From positions 1 through 64,000 of the forward strand of contig JABWBB010000009.1 of assembly GCA_013360675.1 (NCBI GenBank): DNA of 64,000 nt, written 5' to 3'. The notes beneath the pieces were generated by a model. The model was not told the DNA's origin, did no database searches, and worked only from the letters and a program-made list of their open reading frames with translations. Origin of the DNA: Phycisphaerales bacterium. Lineage in GTDB: Bacteria; Planctomycetota; Phycisphaerae; Phycisphaerales; UBA1924. Shown here one piece after another: positions 53,226 through 62,569 of this stretch. A program made the position numbers and the translations under genes. The stretch's first letter is position 1. Each line of letters begins with the position of its first letter.

Positions 53226-54677
53226 ATGACGCAGCAGCCCGAGAATCCCGACGCGGCCTTCCCAACCCCTCCCGACGCTTTCCCACCGCCGCCGCCCGAG
53301 GGGAGCGAAACCCGCGTCGAGGCGGGCAAGGAACTCTTCGACACGCACAAGACGTTCACCGAGCTGGGGCTGCGTTCGAGCGTGCTCAAGGGCGTGACCG
53401 AGGCGGGCTTCCTCCACCCCACGCTGATCCAGGCCAGCCTGATCCCGCTGGCGCTGTCGGGTCGCGACGTGCTGGGGCAGGCCAAGACGGGCACGGGCAA
53501 GACGGCGGCCTTCGGCCTGCCGCTGCTGCACATGTGCGACAAGGACACTCCCTACCAGGCGCTGGTGCTGGCGCCCACGCGTGAACTGGCGGTGCAGATC
53601 ACCGAGGAACTCGACGAGCTGGGCAAGCACACGCCCATCCGCGCCACGACGGTGATGGGCGGAGAATCGGTGCGCGGGCAGGCCAAGGAACTCGAGCGCG
53701 GCTCGCACATCGTCGTGGGCACGCCCGGGCGCGTGCAGGACATGCTCGAGCGCGGGCACTTCCACCTCAAGAACATCCGCTTCGCGGTGCTCGATGAAGT
53801 TGACCGCATGCTCGACATCGGCTTCCGCGAGGACATCCGGCGGATCCTCGACCAGTGCCCCAGGGAACGCCAGACGATGTTCGTCTCGGCGACTATCTCG
53901 CGCGACATCGAGAGCCTCGCCCGCAAGTATCTGCGCAACCCCGAGAAACTGGTCGTCGCCAGCGGCAGCCTGACGGTCAGCCTCGTCGAGCAGCACTACC
54001 TCACGGTGAACCCTTGGGATAAGCGGGCGCTGCTCGCCCACCTGCTCACGCACGAAGAGCCGGCCCTCACGCTGGTCTTCTGCCGCCTGAAGCGCACCGT
54101 CGACGACCTGACCAAGCTGCTCAACGCCCGCGGCATCGAGGCCCACGCGATCCACGGCGACATGCCCCAGGGCAAGCGCACCAAGACGATGCAGAAACTC
54201 CGCTCGGGCCATCTCTCGGTGCTGGTCTGCTCGGACCTGGCCTCGCGCGGGATCGACGCCGACGGGGTCACCCACGTCATCAACTACGACCTGCCCGAGG
54301 ACCCCGAGATCTACGTCCACCGCATCGGGCGCACGGCGCGGGCCGGGCGTCGCGGGACGGCGTGGTCGTTCGTCACCGGCGAGCAGGGGCATCTCCTCAC
54401 GCAGATCGAGATGCTCATCAACACCGAGATCCCCAAGCTCGACTACTCCGACTTCACGCCCACGCCCAAGCCCAACACCTGGCGCGACGAGGTGCCCAGC
54501 CATGTCGCCGTCATCGAGGGCGTGCCCGAGAAGAAGCCCCCGGTCGATCGCCTGACCGCCGCGGCCAACCCGGATCTCCCCACGCCCGGCGACGAGACCA
54601 AGTTCCCTGGCGGGCTGGTGCCGACGAAACTCCCGCCGCGTTTGCTCAACCGCAAACTCCCGTCCGGGCGGCGCTAG
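53226..54677 (+). CDS. DEAD-box RNA helicase with DEVD motif
   Basis: The protein has 483 aa. Motif I AKTGTGKT (about residue 83), Ia PTRELA, motif II DEVD instead of DEAD, SAT, and motif VI HRIGRTARAG are in the usual order; the Q motif region reads HPTLIQ. It unwinds RNA with ATP in ribosome assembly or mRNA decay. The N-terminal 35 residues are Pro/Glu-rich, and the last 85 residues extend beyond the core. The ATG at 53226 is preferred to a TTG at 53205. Confidence 0.93.
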   Translation: MTQQPENPDAAFPTPPDAFPPPPPEGSETRVEAGKELFDTHKTFTELGLRSSVLKGVTEAGFLHPTLIQASLIPLALSGRDVLGQAKTGTGKTAAFGLPLLHMCDKDTPYQALVLAPTRELAVQITEELDELGKHTPIRATTVMGGESVRGQAKELERGSHIVVGTPGRVQDMLERGHFHLKNIRFAVLDEVDRMLDIGFREDIRRILDQCPRERQTMFVSATISRDIESLARKYLRNPEKLVVASGSLTVSLVEQHYLTVNPWDKRALLAHLLTHEEPALTLVFCRLKRTVDDLTKLLNARGIEAHAIHGDMPQGKRTKTMQKLRSGHLSVLVCSDLASRGIDADGVTHVINYDLPEDPEIYVHRIGRTARAGRRGTAWSFVTGEQGHLLTQIEMLINTEIPKLDYSDFTPTPKPNTWRDEVPSHVAVIEGVPEKKPPVDRLTAAANPDLPTPGDETKFPGGLVPTKLPPRLLNRKLPSGRR

Positions 54678-54768
54678 ACCTTCAGCGTCGATCCGCGCGA
54701 GGGGGCGGTGCGGACGCCCCCCGCGATCGCCCACTAGACTTGCGACCACACAGCAGGAGCCGACTCGC

Positions 54769-56058
54769 GTGCCGTACACCATCAAGCCAGACGACGCCCT
54801 GACGGTCGACGCGGACAATACGAAGTATCTGGACAAGCACGTGGACACGGGCGACCGCTGGGTGCTGAACTTCGGCCCCCAGCACCCCGCCACGCACACG
54901 ACGCTGCGACTGGTGCTGGAACTCGACGGCGAGCGCGTCGCGCGCTGCACGCCGCACATCGGCTACCTGCACAGCGGGTTCGAGAAACTGGGCGAGGCGC
55001 TCGATTACAACCAGTACGTGACGATCACCTCGCGCACGGATTACCTGTCGCCCATCGCCAACGACATCGCCTGGCACCACGCGGTCGAGGCGCTCTTCGG
55101 GATCGAACTCACGCCCCGGTGCAAGGTGCTCCGCACCATCATGGCCGAGGTCGCCCGGATCCAGAACCACCTGCTGTGCGTGGGGGCGGCGGGGCTCGAC
55201 CTCAACGCCTTCACCGGGTTCATCTACGCCTTCAATGTGCGCGAGAAGATCTACGACCTGTGCGATTTCATCTCGGGCCAGCGCTTCCACCCCGACTGGA
55301 CCCGCGTGGGCGGGCTCATGCAGGAACTACCCGACGAGGGCATGTTCAAGACCCTGGTGCACAAACTCATCCGCGACGAGGTGCCCAAGGCCGTCGAAGA
55401 CCTCGAGAGCCTGCTCAACCGCAACCGCATCTTCATGGACCGCACCCAGGGCGTGGGCGTCATCTCAAAGCAAGACGCCATCGACTGGTCGCTGACGGGG
55501 CCCATGGCCCGGGCCAGCGGCGTGATCCGCGACCTGCGCAAGGACCAGCCGTACCTCTGCTACGCCGACAACTGGGACGGGCAGGGCGCCAAGGGCGTCA
55601 CGTTCAAGGTGCCCGCCGCCGAGGGTGGCGACGCGTACTGCCGCTACCTGGTGCGCGTCGAAGAGATCAAGCAGAGCCTGGCGATCATCGATCAGTTGAT
55701 CGACAACATCCCCGGGGGGAGCGTCGACGCCTTCGCCGACAGCAAGGTCGTCAAGCCCAACAAGAAGGATGTCTACGGCTCGATCGAGGGGCTGATCCAG
55801 CACTTCGAACTCATCATGACCAACCGCGGCTTCCAGCCGCCCATCGCCGAGGCGTATGCCTGCCAGGAAACCGGCAACGGCGAACTGGGGTATTACATCG
55901 TGTCCGATGGGTCGCCCCGGGCGTGGCGCGTGCGCCATCGCCCGCCGTGCTTCATCAACTATTCGATCATGGCCAAGATCACCGAGGGGCACCTGCTGAG
56001 CGACATCGTCGCGATCCTGGGCTCGATCAACGTGGTGGCGGCGGAACTCGACCGGTAG
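54769..56058 (+). CDS. nuoD: NADH-quinone oxidoreductase subunit D (49 kDa)
   Basis: The protein has 429 aa. It matches NuoD throughout: FGPQHPATHTTLRLVLELDG near the N-terminus (about 33-52), YLHSGFEKLGE, and the C-terminal FINYSIMAKITEGHLLSDIVAILGS. It forms the quinone-binding part of complex I. It starts at GTG with CAGGAG upstream. No other nuo gene lies in the window, so it is separated from any operon on both sides. A repeat-rich region follows. Confidence 0.96.
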   Translation: MPYTIKPDDALTVDADNTKYLDKHVDTGDRWVLNFGPQHPATHTTLRLVLELDGERVARCTPHIGYLHSGFEKLGEALDYNQYVTITSRTDYLSPIANDIAWHHAVEALFGIELTPRCKVLRTIMAEVARIQNHLLCVGAAGLDLNAFTGFIYAFNVREKIYDLCDFISGQRFHPDWTRVGGLMQELPDEGMFKTLVHKLIRDEVPKAVEDLESLLNRNRIFMDRTQGVGVISKQDAIDWSLTGPMARASGVIRDLRKDQPYLCYADNWDGQGAKGVTFKVPAAEGGDAYCRYLVRVEEIKQSLAIIDQLIDNIPGGSVDAFADSKVVKPNKKDVYGSIEGLIQHFELIMTNRGFQPPIAEAYACQETGNGELGYYIVSDGSPRAWRVRHRPPCFINYSIMAKITEGHLLSDIVAILGSINVVAAELDR

Positions 56059-56090
56059 ACGCACCTTTAGTGCTGTATCCCAGAGGGTGC

Positions 56091-56126
56091 CACGAATCAC
56101 GGGCGGTCTAACGCCCGCGTGTCGTG
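56091..56126. repeat. REP-like hairpin, copy B2
   Basis: A 36-base hairpin (12 of 15 pairs) with loop GTCTAA, equivalent to the element at 42782-42817. It begins 32 bases after the nuoD stop. The 312 bases between 56059 and 56370 contain no gene. Confidence 0.72.
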
Positions 56127-56143
56127 CGGTGTGCGATGAAAGA

Positions 56144-56175
56144 CTCCACGCGCCATGAAGACGCGTCGGGTGGAG
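56144..56175. repeat. REP-like 32-base hairpin, copy A3
   Basis: Same element as at 42682 but with CTCCAC/GTGGAG arm tips in place of CACCAC/GTGGTG: both strands changed together, so pairing is kept. The loop is AAGA. Confidence 0.72.
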
Positions 56176-56212
56176 GCACCCGGATTTAACACCGGTGCAA
56201 TGCGGAGCACGC

Positions 56213-56239
56213 AGCCCGAGCGTGAGCGAGGGCTTTCTT
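56213..56239 (+). terminator. Possible terminator after nuoD
   Basis: A short stem AGCCC/GGGCT (56213-56217 with 56230-56234) is followed by TTCTT. The AGCCCGAGCG...AGCGAGGGCT layout recurs in planctomycete intergenic DNA as far as I recall. The stem is only 5 bp, so a terminator role is uncertain. Confidence 0.3.
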
Positions 56240-56324
56240 GGCTGACATGCGCAACCGCAACCGCAAGAGCAAGAGCAAGAGCAAGAACAGAGAGCCCTCC
56301 CTGACGGTCGGGCTGCATGCCGGA

Positions 56325-56356
56325 CACCACGCGCCACGAAGACGCGGCGGGTGGTG
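56325..56356. repeat. REP-like 32-base hairpin, copy A4
   Basis: Same element as at 42682, 12 of 14 pairs, loop AAGA; it has a compensating G in the right arm opposite C in the left arm where copies A1 and A2 have a mismatch. A CTCCCTGACG segment before it is shared with 42732-42755. Confidence 0.75.
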
Positions 56357-56370
56357 GCACCAGGAAGAAT

Positions 56371-58896
56371 CTACGGGTGCATCGATCCGTGACGGAGGCG
56401 TCCGTCGCGGTGGAACTCGACCCACGACCAGCCATGGCGTGCGCTGGTGTACCAGGCCGGGCCCAGGGCGTGCAGGGGCGACCAGCGTGAATCATCCAGC
56501 CGCGATGGGCCGGTGGACTGCAGCACCACGCGCGGGCGTGACGCGACGCCGAACTCGATCGAGCGGGGCAGCGTCGAGCCGTGATGCGGCAGTTCGAGGA
56601 CGCGGGGTGCGAGCCCCGGGTGCGCCCGAGCCATCTCGTCGATCGCGTGCTCCTGCACGTCGCCCGTGAGGAGCAGATCACCCGCGGGCGTGGCCAGTCG
56701 CGCCATGATGGAATGATCGTTATCGAGGGGCCACGCGGCTTCGTCGGGGGGCGAGAGAACCTCGAGCGTGGTGCGACCCAGCGAGATAGTTTCGCCTCGC
56801 GCGATCGCCCGGACCTCGACGCCGCGGGATTCGAGGAACCCCAGCAGCCATGCCGCGGCTTGGCGAGGTTCGTCGCGTGCCTGGTCGATGAAACGCTGAG
56901 GGACGATCACCCGTCGCACGCCCAGGGGTTCGAGCACTTCGGGCAGCCCGCCGAAGTGGTCGAAGTCGGGGTGGGTGATGACGACGGTGGGGGTGCGCCA
57001 CACGCCCAGAGCGCGGGCGTTCTGCACGATGGGGGGAAGCACGCCGCCGGGAGGTGACGGGGCGCAATCCCAGAGCAGGGCTTCGTCGCCGGCGCGGAGG
57101 ATGTGGCAGGTCCCGTCGCCCACGCTGAGCATGTCGAGGCGTGCCGCGACGCCCGGGGGCAGGCGCTGGGCATAGAGCACGCCCAGCATGAACCAGCCCA
57201 GCGTCACGAGCGTGAGCGACCAGGCGACGGGGTCTTTGCGCGTGCCGCGGCGGACCCACCACAAGCCGCACGCGGTCGCGCACACGACCCACGCCACGGG
57301 CATCGGCGGGACACGCAGGCTCGAGAAGGGGAGCGTGTCGATCCATCGCACCAGGATGGCGGCGAGATCGGCCAGCAGTCCCAGCAGCCACGCGCTCGCG
57401 TCGGCCACGCCCGGGATGACCATCCCCGCGATGAGGGCGATGTAGGCCACCCACAGCACCAGCACGATCACCGGCGTGACCAGCAGCGTCGCGAGCACGC
57501 CTCCGGGGCTGAGCAGCCCCACGTGCCCCATGACGATCGGCGCGCTCACGAGCGAGCAGAGCACGCTCGCCGCGAAGAGACTTCGCACGCCCGAGAGCAG
57601 GCCGTGCCAGGGCGACAAGGGCACGTCGAGCCCCGTGCGGATCGGCGGTGTGAAGAGACGGTGGTGGAAGTCGCGCCCCGCCCAGAAGAGCAACGCCGTC
57701 AGCCCCACGCTGAGTTGATAGCCGATCGCCCAGAGGTCCAGCGGCTTCCACACCAGCAGGGCGAGCGCGATCCACAGCAGCAGCGTGAGGCGGTCGTGAC
57801 GCCGCCCGAAGGCCTCACCCGCGAGGATCGCCAGCACCATCGCCGCCGAGCGCACGATGGGCGAGGCCGGCGGCACGATCAGGGCATAGAGCAACACCAG
57901 CACCCCGACGACCAGCGGCTCGAGACGACCGTGATCGCCGCCCAGGCGCACGACGGTGAGCGCGACCAGCGCCATGACGGCGAGGTGAAAGCCCGAGATC
58001 GAGAGGACGTGCGCCAGGCCCGTGCGGGCGAAGGCGTCGCGCACGCCGCGGGTCCCCTCGTCAACCTCGCCCAGCACCAGCCCCAGCAGCAGCGACCTGG
58101 CCTGGGGCGAGGCATCATCGCCTACGCCCCGCAGCACGACCGAGCGGGCCCGCTGGCGCAGCGCGTCGATCGCCGCCCGCGTGCGGCCCATGAGCCCCGT
58201 GGGCTGATCGTCGAGGGGGATGACCAGTGGCGGCCCCGAGAGCGTGAGCAGCCCGCCAAATCCCTGTTGGCGTGCGAAGAGGCGAAGGTCCTGCTCGCCG
58301 GGGTTGAGCGGGGCCTCGGGCGCGCGCAGTATGCCGGTGATGCGCACCCTTCGCCCCGCGCCCACGTCGGGCGGCTGGTTGGCGCACACGACCCAGAGTT
58401 GCCCGGTGGCGGCGTCGCGCCCTGCGTCGTGAACCAGGGTGTCGACCTCAATATTGAAGCGATAGGCGGGGGATGCGCGCCGGAAGGTGTCGATCCCGTC
58501 ACGCGGGCGGACGATGGCGCGGGGGGAATCGAGCAGTGTTCCCTCGACGGTGACGAGGCCGTCCGACGCGAGGCGGGCGATGTGGTGCGTGGGCATCTCG
58601 TGGAAGCGCATCGTCCACCATCCCGCGCCGAGCAGGGCGATGGCCCCCAGCACGCACACGCGGCAGAACACGCGCGGCACCACGAGCGCGATGGCCCCGA
58701 AGACGACGGCCGCCCCGAACAGCACGCCCGAGCCGACTCCGCCCGCTTCTGGTGTCAGCCCGCGGGCCAGGGCGAGTCCGCCCGCGAAGGCAATCCACGC
58801 GAGCAGCGCCCGCAGCCGGGCGGCGTTGATTCTGTCTCGGGGGGCGGGGGTGGCCGGTGTCTGACGATCCACGGCTCGCCAGCCTGACAAGCCCAT
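56371..58896 (-). CDS. comEC: ComEC/Rec2-type DNA uptake channel
   Basis: The protein has 841 aa. It begins with membrane helices and a DUF4131-like OB domain (about 60-215), then the Competence domain with about eight helices (about 240-545), and a C-terminal metallo-beta-lactamase domain with HPDFDH (H642-H647), LLTGDVQE and LPHHGS. ComEC moves single-stranded DNA across the inner membrane in natural transformation. ATG at 58896 is preferred over GTG at 58902. No other competence gene is nearby, apart from the pseudopilin far upstream. Confidence 0.92.
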   Translation of the reverse strand: MGLSGWRAVDRQTPATPAPRDRINAARLRALLAWIAFAGGLALARGLTPEAGGVGSGVLFGAAVVFGAIALVVPRVFCRVCVLGAIALLGAGWWTMRFHEMPTHHIARLASDGLVTVEGTLLDSPRAIVRPRDGIDTFRRASPAYRFNIEVDTLVHDAGRDAATGQLWVVCANQPPDVGAGRRVRITGILRAPEAPLNPGEQDLRLFARQQGFGGLLTLSGPPLVIPLDDQPTGLMGRTRAAIDALRQRARSVVLRGVGDDASPQARSLLLGLVLGEVDEGTRGVRDAFARTGLAHVLSISGFHLAVMALVALTVVRLGGDHGRLEPLVVGVLVLLYALIVPPASPIVRSAAMVLAILAGEAFGRRHDRLTLLLWIALALLVWKPLDLWAIGYQLSVGLTALLFWAGRDFHHRLFTPPIRTGLDVPLSPWHGLLSGVRSLFAASVLCSLVSAPIVMGHVGLLSPGGVLATLLVTPVIVLVLWVAYIALIAGMVIPGVADASAWLLGLLADLAAILVRWIDTLPFSSLRVPPMPVAWVVCATACGLWWVRRGTRKDPVAWSLTLVTLGWFMLGVLYAQRLPPGVAARLDMLSVGDGTCHILRAGDEALLWDCAPSPPGGVLPPIVQNARALGVWRTPTVVITHPDFDHFGGLPEVLEPLGVRRVIVPQRFIDQARDEPRQAAAWLLGFLESRGVEVRAIARGETISLGRTTLEVLSPPDEAAWPLDNDHSIMARLATPAGDLLLTGDVQEHAIDEMARAHPGLAPRVLELPHHGSTLPRSIEFGVASRPRVVLQSTGPSRLDDSRWSPLHALGPAWYTSARHGWSWVEFHRDGRLRHGSMHP

Positions 58897-58933
58897 GGGC
58901 ACCCTGTCAAGGCGTGATCGAATCTAAGAAAAG

Positions 58934-58957
58934 GGGGCGGATCCGAAGATCCGCCCC
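58934..58957 (-). terminator. Terminator with C(UUCG)G tetraloop
   Basis: A perfect 10-bp stem (58934-58943 with 58948-58957) reads on the minus strand with loop UUCG closed by C-G, a very stable tetraloop, and is followed by CTTTTCTT. It ends the dockerin gene that stops at 58986 and insulates comEC. Confidence 0.9.
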
Positions 58958-58985
58958 TTGCAAGGTTTTGATTGTCGCGGGCGGT

Positions 58986-60596
58986 TCAGCAGCCGCCGTT
59001 GTTCCAGAGGGTGAAGAAGACCGAGACGTCGGCGTCGTCGGGGGTGCCGCCCGAGCCGTTGGCGTCGGCGCAGAACTCGCCGTCGTTCCAGGCCTGGAAG
59101 AACTCGGCGACGTCGGCGTCGTCGGGGGTGCCGCCCGAGTTGTTGAAGTCGGCCACGCAGGGGGGGCACTCGCACTCGTCGGGAATGCCGTTGGCGTTGG
59201 AATCCTGGCTGATGCCAAAGGCGATGTCGCACCCGTCGGCGCGTCCGTTGGCGTTGCAGTCGGGCGGGGCGACGGCGGGGACGATCTTGAAGAGCTGGCC
59301 GCCGGTCTGGTCGGTGATGTAGAGCTCGCCCTCGTTGTCCTCACCGAACGAGGTGGGATTGTCGAGGATCTGCCCGCCGATGGCGGTGCGCAGTTCGCTG
59401 GTGCGCTCGGTCAGCTCGGTGATGGCGCCGTTGGCCGCGCGCCGGAAAGACCAGACCTGACCCGAGCAATAGTCGGCGAAGAAGTAAGTGCCACGGAGTG
59501 CGGGCATCGCGCACCCGCGATAGACGTACCCGCCGGTGATCGAGCAAACCGAGCTGGTGACCGAGTGGTTGTAGGTGTGGACGGGCAGCGTCAGCGAGGG
59601 GCTGTTGCACGTGCAGCCCGAGAGGCCGGTGCAGACGTTCCCTTCCATGCAGCGCCAGCCGTAGTTGCGACCGCCCACGCCCATGGGCTCGAAGTTGACT
59701 TCTTCGCGGGCGTCCTGGCCCACGTCGGCGATCCAGAGGTCGCCTGTGTCACGGTCGAAGCTGTTGCGCCAGGGGTTGCGCAGGCCGTAACTCCAGATCT
59801 CCGCATCGCCGTTGGTCCCGTTGAAGGGGTTGCCGGCAGGGATGGCGTAGTTGCGGGCCGGGTCGGCGGGGAACTGGTCATCGTCGGCGTTGCCGGGGAT
59901 GTTGTCGGGCCCGTCGACGTCGATGCGGAGCATCTTGCCCAGCAGGTTGTTGGTGATGTCCTGGGCGTTGCCCATGCCGGCGGTGTGCCCGGGCGGGTCG
60001 ATGGAGGGCGTGCCCCCGCCGCAGTTGCTGTCGTTGCCGCAGCCGCCGTCGCCCGTGGCGATGTAGAGGTGGCCGTCGGGGCCGAAGTCCATCCACCCGC
60101 CGTTGTGGTTGGCGTCGGGCTGGAGCATGCGCATGAGGACGGTGGCGCTGGCGGGGTCGGCGGTAGTGGCCAGCGGGTTGCCGCCGGTGGCGCGATAGCG
60201 GGCGACGACCGCCGAGCCGCGCGAGACACCGGTGACGGGGTTCTCGGTGTAGTAGACGTAGAAATAGCCGTTGGTCATGAAGTTGGGATGGAAGGCCAGG
60301 CCCAGCAGGCCCTGCTCGCTGCCGCCGGCCAGCCCGGTGACGCTGAGATAGATCGTCGAACTGAGCACGTTGTTGATGCGGTCGAAGACGCGGATGCGCC
60401 CCGACGTGTTCGAGCTGCCCAGGCGCTGCTCGATGATGAACAGGCGGTTGTTATCCCCGGGCGGGGCGACGACGTAGATCGGGCGGGTAATCCCCGCCGT
60501 CATCATCTGGCTGCGCAGGGTCTGGGCCTGGGCGACGCCGGCGGCCATCGTGAGGGCCAGGGTCGCGCCGAGCACACAACGAACGAATCGAGACAT
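58986..60596 (-). CDS. Secreted PQQ-dependent sugar dehydrogenase-like protein with GC-type dockerin
   Basis: The protein has 536 aa with a signal peptide ending VAQAQ (about residue 25). The six-blade propeller (about 30-420) shows family hallmarks: GLLGLAFHPNF, NHNGGWMDFGPDGHLY with the His that matches the catalytic His of soluble glucose dehydrogenase, GDGG, and NPWRNSFD. A short DCNANG/DSNANG calcium repeat pair (about 435-470) links to a four-cysteine GC-type dockerin (477-536). It would oxidise a sugar or related alcohol outside the cell and pass electrons to an acceptor. AAGGAG precedes the ATG. It lies 107 bases after the pentahaem cytochrome gene without a terminator between. Confidence 0.88.
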   Translation of the reverse strand: MSRFVRCVLGATLALTMAAGVAQAQTLRSQMMTAGITRPIYVVAPPGDNNRLFIIEQRLGSSNTSGRIRVFDRINNVLSSTIYLSVTGLAGGSEQGLLGLAFHPNFMTNGYFYVYYTENPVTGVSRGSAVVARYRATGGNPLATTADPASATVLMRMLQPDANHNGGWMDFGPDGHLYIATGDGGCGNDSNCGGGTPSIDPPGHTAGMGNAQDITNNLLGKMLRIDVDGPDNIPGNADDDQFPADPARNYAIPAGNPFNGTNGDAEIWSYGLRNPWRNSFDRDTGDLWIADVGQDAREEVNFEPMGVGGRNYGWRCMEGNVCTGLSGCTCNSPSLTLPVHTYNHSVTSSVCSITGGYVYRGCAMPALRGTYFFADYCSGQVWSFRRAANGAITELTERTSELRTAIGGQILDNPTSFGEDNEGELYITDQTGGQLFKIVPAVAPPDCNANGRADGCDIAFGISQDSNANGIPDECECPPCVADFNNSGGTPDDADVAEFFQAWNDGEFCADANGSGGTPDDADVSVFFTLWNNGGC

Positions 60597-60703
60597 CGAG
60601 CAACTCCTTCGGACAAGGCCGCGGCCGCGGGCCATCCGCCCGCATCCCGCGACACATGAATCAGAACATCACCTACGTCGTTGCAGGTGCGCACGCAGTC
60701 GGA

Positions 60704-62569
60704 TCAGCAGCCTTCGTTCCAGCGGTCAAAGAAGAGGGCCACGTCGGCGTCGTCGGGCGTCCCGCCGCTGGCGTTGAAGTCGGCCCGCTCGTTCCCCTCG
60801 CTCCAGGCGGCGAAGAACTCGGCGACGTCGGCGTCGTCGGGCGTCCCGCCGGAGTTGTTGAAGTCCGCCGGGCAGCGGTTGGAGAGGTCGATCGTGCCCA
60901 GGTCGAGCAGGGCCGGCGCGCTCTTCCCGTGCAGCACCCATTGGTCATACGCGACCTGCCCGCGGGTGTCGGTCACGTTGGCGTCACGCAGGAACTCGAT
61001 GTATTCCTTGGTCGTGGTCTGGAAGAGCACGCGAACCTCGGCCCGCGTCGCCGTCGTGGGGATCCAGTACTCGGTGTCGTCCCAGTACTGCCCGTCGGCG
61101 TAGGTGTAGGCCACCGGCGCCGACTGCACCGAGGCGAAGGCGGCGTTGGTGAACCCTCGCGGCGGGATGCGGTTGTCCTTCAGCCACGTGTTGTTCAGTG
61201 CGAAGTGGAAGCTCTCGCCCGCGGGCTTGCCCGAGAGCGCCGATGCGTGCGCGTCGAGCCCGAGCTTCGCCTCGTACACCTTCGTGTCGTGCCCGGTCAG
61301 CACCGCTGACGCATCGTCGTAGTGCCCGCGCTCGGCGATCAGCACATCCTGCGCGTCGTAGAACTTCACGTTCACCCACATGCGACGACCCTCGGGATAC
61401 CCCGTCGGCAGCTTGTGCCCCGACTGGTTGATCACGCGCGTCGTCAGAAGGTTGCCGTCCTGGATCAGCTCCAGATCGCTGGCGGCGGCGAGCATCGCCT
61501 GCGTCCGCGCGATCGCGTCATCCACCGTTTCATTCGTCAGGCCCGTCTCATACTCGGGGTAGAGCCCGTGGATCGATCGCAGCACCCAGGTGTTCCCGCC
61601 CGCGAAGGCGTGGCGGGGCATCTGACGCTGGGGCGGGTTGAACTGCGGGTCGCACGCCGTGCCCGGGATCTTGGGCATGTGGCAATCCTGGCAGCTGCTC
61701 ACCATCGGGCTGATCCCGCCGTAACGGCTGCCCATGTCGATGGGAGCCTGGGCGAACGCGCTCTGGGCCCATTCGCTGTAAGTGCGCTCGATGGGGAACT
61801 GCTCATACTTCCCGCCCGTGGGGTGCGGCGTGTTAAGCGTGTTCGCGACATACGAGCCGTCGGGCTGCTTCGAATAGACCGGGTTGCTCACGTCGTGGCA
61901 GGCGGCGCAGTGGTTGCCCGTCAGGTGCAGCGGCGAGTAGAGAAAGGCGTGCGGCGCCTCGGGGTCGGGCAGGGGCCCGCGCCGACGGTCGAGCTTGTCG
62001 AGCACCAGGCTCGCGTTGCCGTGACGCGTGTATTCGGGATACCCGGGCACCACGACGGGATACTCAAATTCAGCCAGCAGGCTCTCGTCCTCAGGGGGGC
62101 TGATGCCCGGGCGATAGACCGGGTCGACCATGCGGTGGCAGATCGAGCACGAAACGCCCTCGAAGTCCGAGTCGGTGAGCAGGTTCCCCGTGGGGTCGGC
62201 CGTGCGCCCCGCCACGAACGCGCCGGGCGTGTGGCAACGCAGGCACATCTCGCCCGCGAAGGCGGCGTCCTGGTTGGCGACGGTGAGGGCGGCGTAAAAG
62301 ATCGGGTCGCGGGCGGCCTGGCCCATCATGCTCGCCGACCAGAGGGCGTAAGGCTCGTGCTCGTTGCTGTAATACCCGTGGCAGTTGGCGCAGCTCTGGG
62401 CGCTGACCAGCGGATGGGTCAGCGGGCCCGGCTGCGTGCCCGGGGCGAAGAAGTCGAGCGCGGTGGTGGGCACGGTGGCGATGGCCCCCGCCGCCGCCAG
62501 GATCGCGCCGGCCACCATCGAGACCCACACCATCTCGCCCGCGCCGCGGGCCTTTGTGACCTTGCTCAC
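60704..62569 (-). CDS. Pentahaem cytochrome c-like protein with GC-type dockerin
   Basis: The protein has 621 aa. Five CxxCH haem sites are visible (C60-H64, C109-H113, C141-H145, C221-H225, C293-H297) in the N-terminal half, like cytochrome c554-type multihaem proteins. The second half is a beta-rich domain, and a two-cysteine GC-type dockerin ends it (566-621). An N-terminal hydrophobic segment (about 13-33) serves as signal or anchor. GTG at 62567-62569 is the start: GGAGGGTGGATC precedes it, and the longer frame has no such site. It probably carries electrons outside the inner membrane; its partner may be the downstream PQQ dehydrogenase. Confidence 0.87.
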   Translation of the reverse strand: MSKVTKARGAGEMVWVSMVAGAILAAAGAIATVPTTALDFFAPGTQPGPLTHPLVSAQSCANCHGYYSNEHEPYALWSASMMGQAARDPIFYAALTVANQDAAFAGEMCLRCHTPGAFVAGRTADPTGNLLTDSDFEGVSCSICHRMVDPVYRPGISPPEDESLLAEFEYPVVVPGYPEYTRHGNASLVLDKLDRRRGPLPDPEAPHAFLYSPLHLTGNHCAACHDVSNPVYSKQPDGSYVANTLNTPHPTGGKYEQFPIERTYSEWAQSAFAQAPIDMGSRYGGISPMVSSCQDCHMPKIPGTACDPQFNPPQRQMPRHAFAGGNTWVLRSIHGLYPEYETGLTNETVDDAIARTQAMLAAASDLELIQDGNLLTTRVINQSGHKLPTGYPEGRRMWVNVKFYDAQDVLIAERGHYDDASAVLTGHDTKVYEAKLGLDAHASALSGKPAGESFHFALNNTWLKDNRIPPRGFTNAAFASVQSAPVAYTYADGQYWDDTEYWIPTTATRAEVRVLFQTTTKEYIEFLRDANVTDTRGQVAYDQWVLHGKSAPALLDLGTIDLSNRCPADFNNSGGTPDDADVAEFFAAWSEGNERADFNASGGTPDDADVALFFDRWNEGC

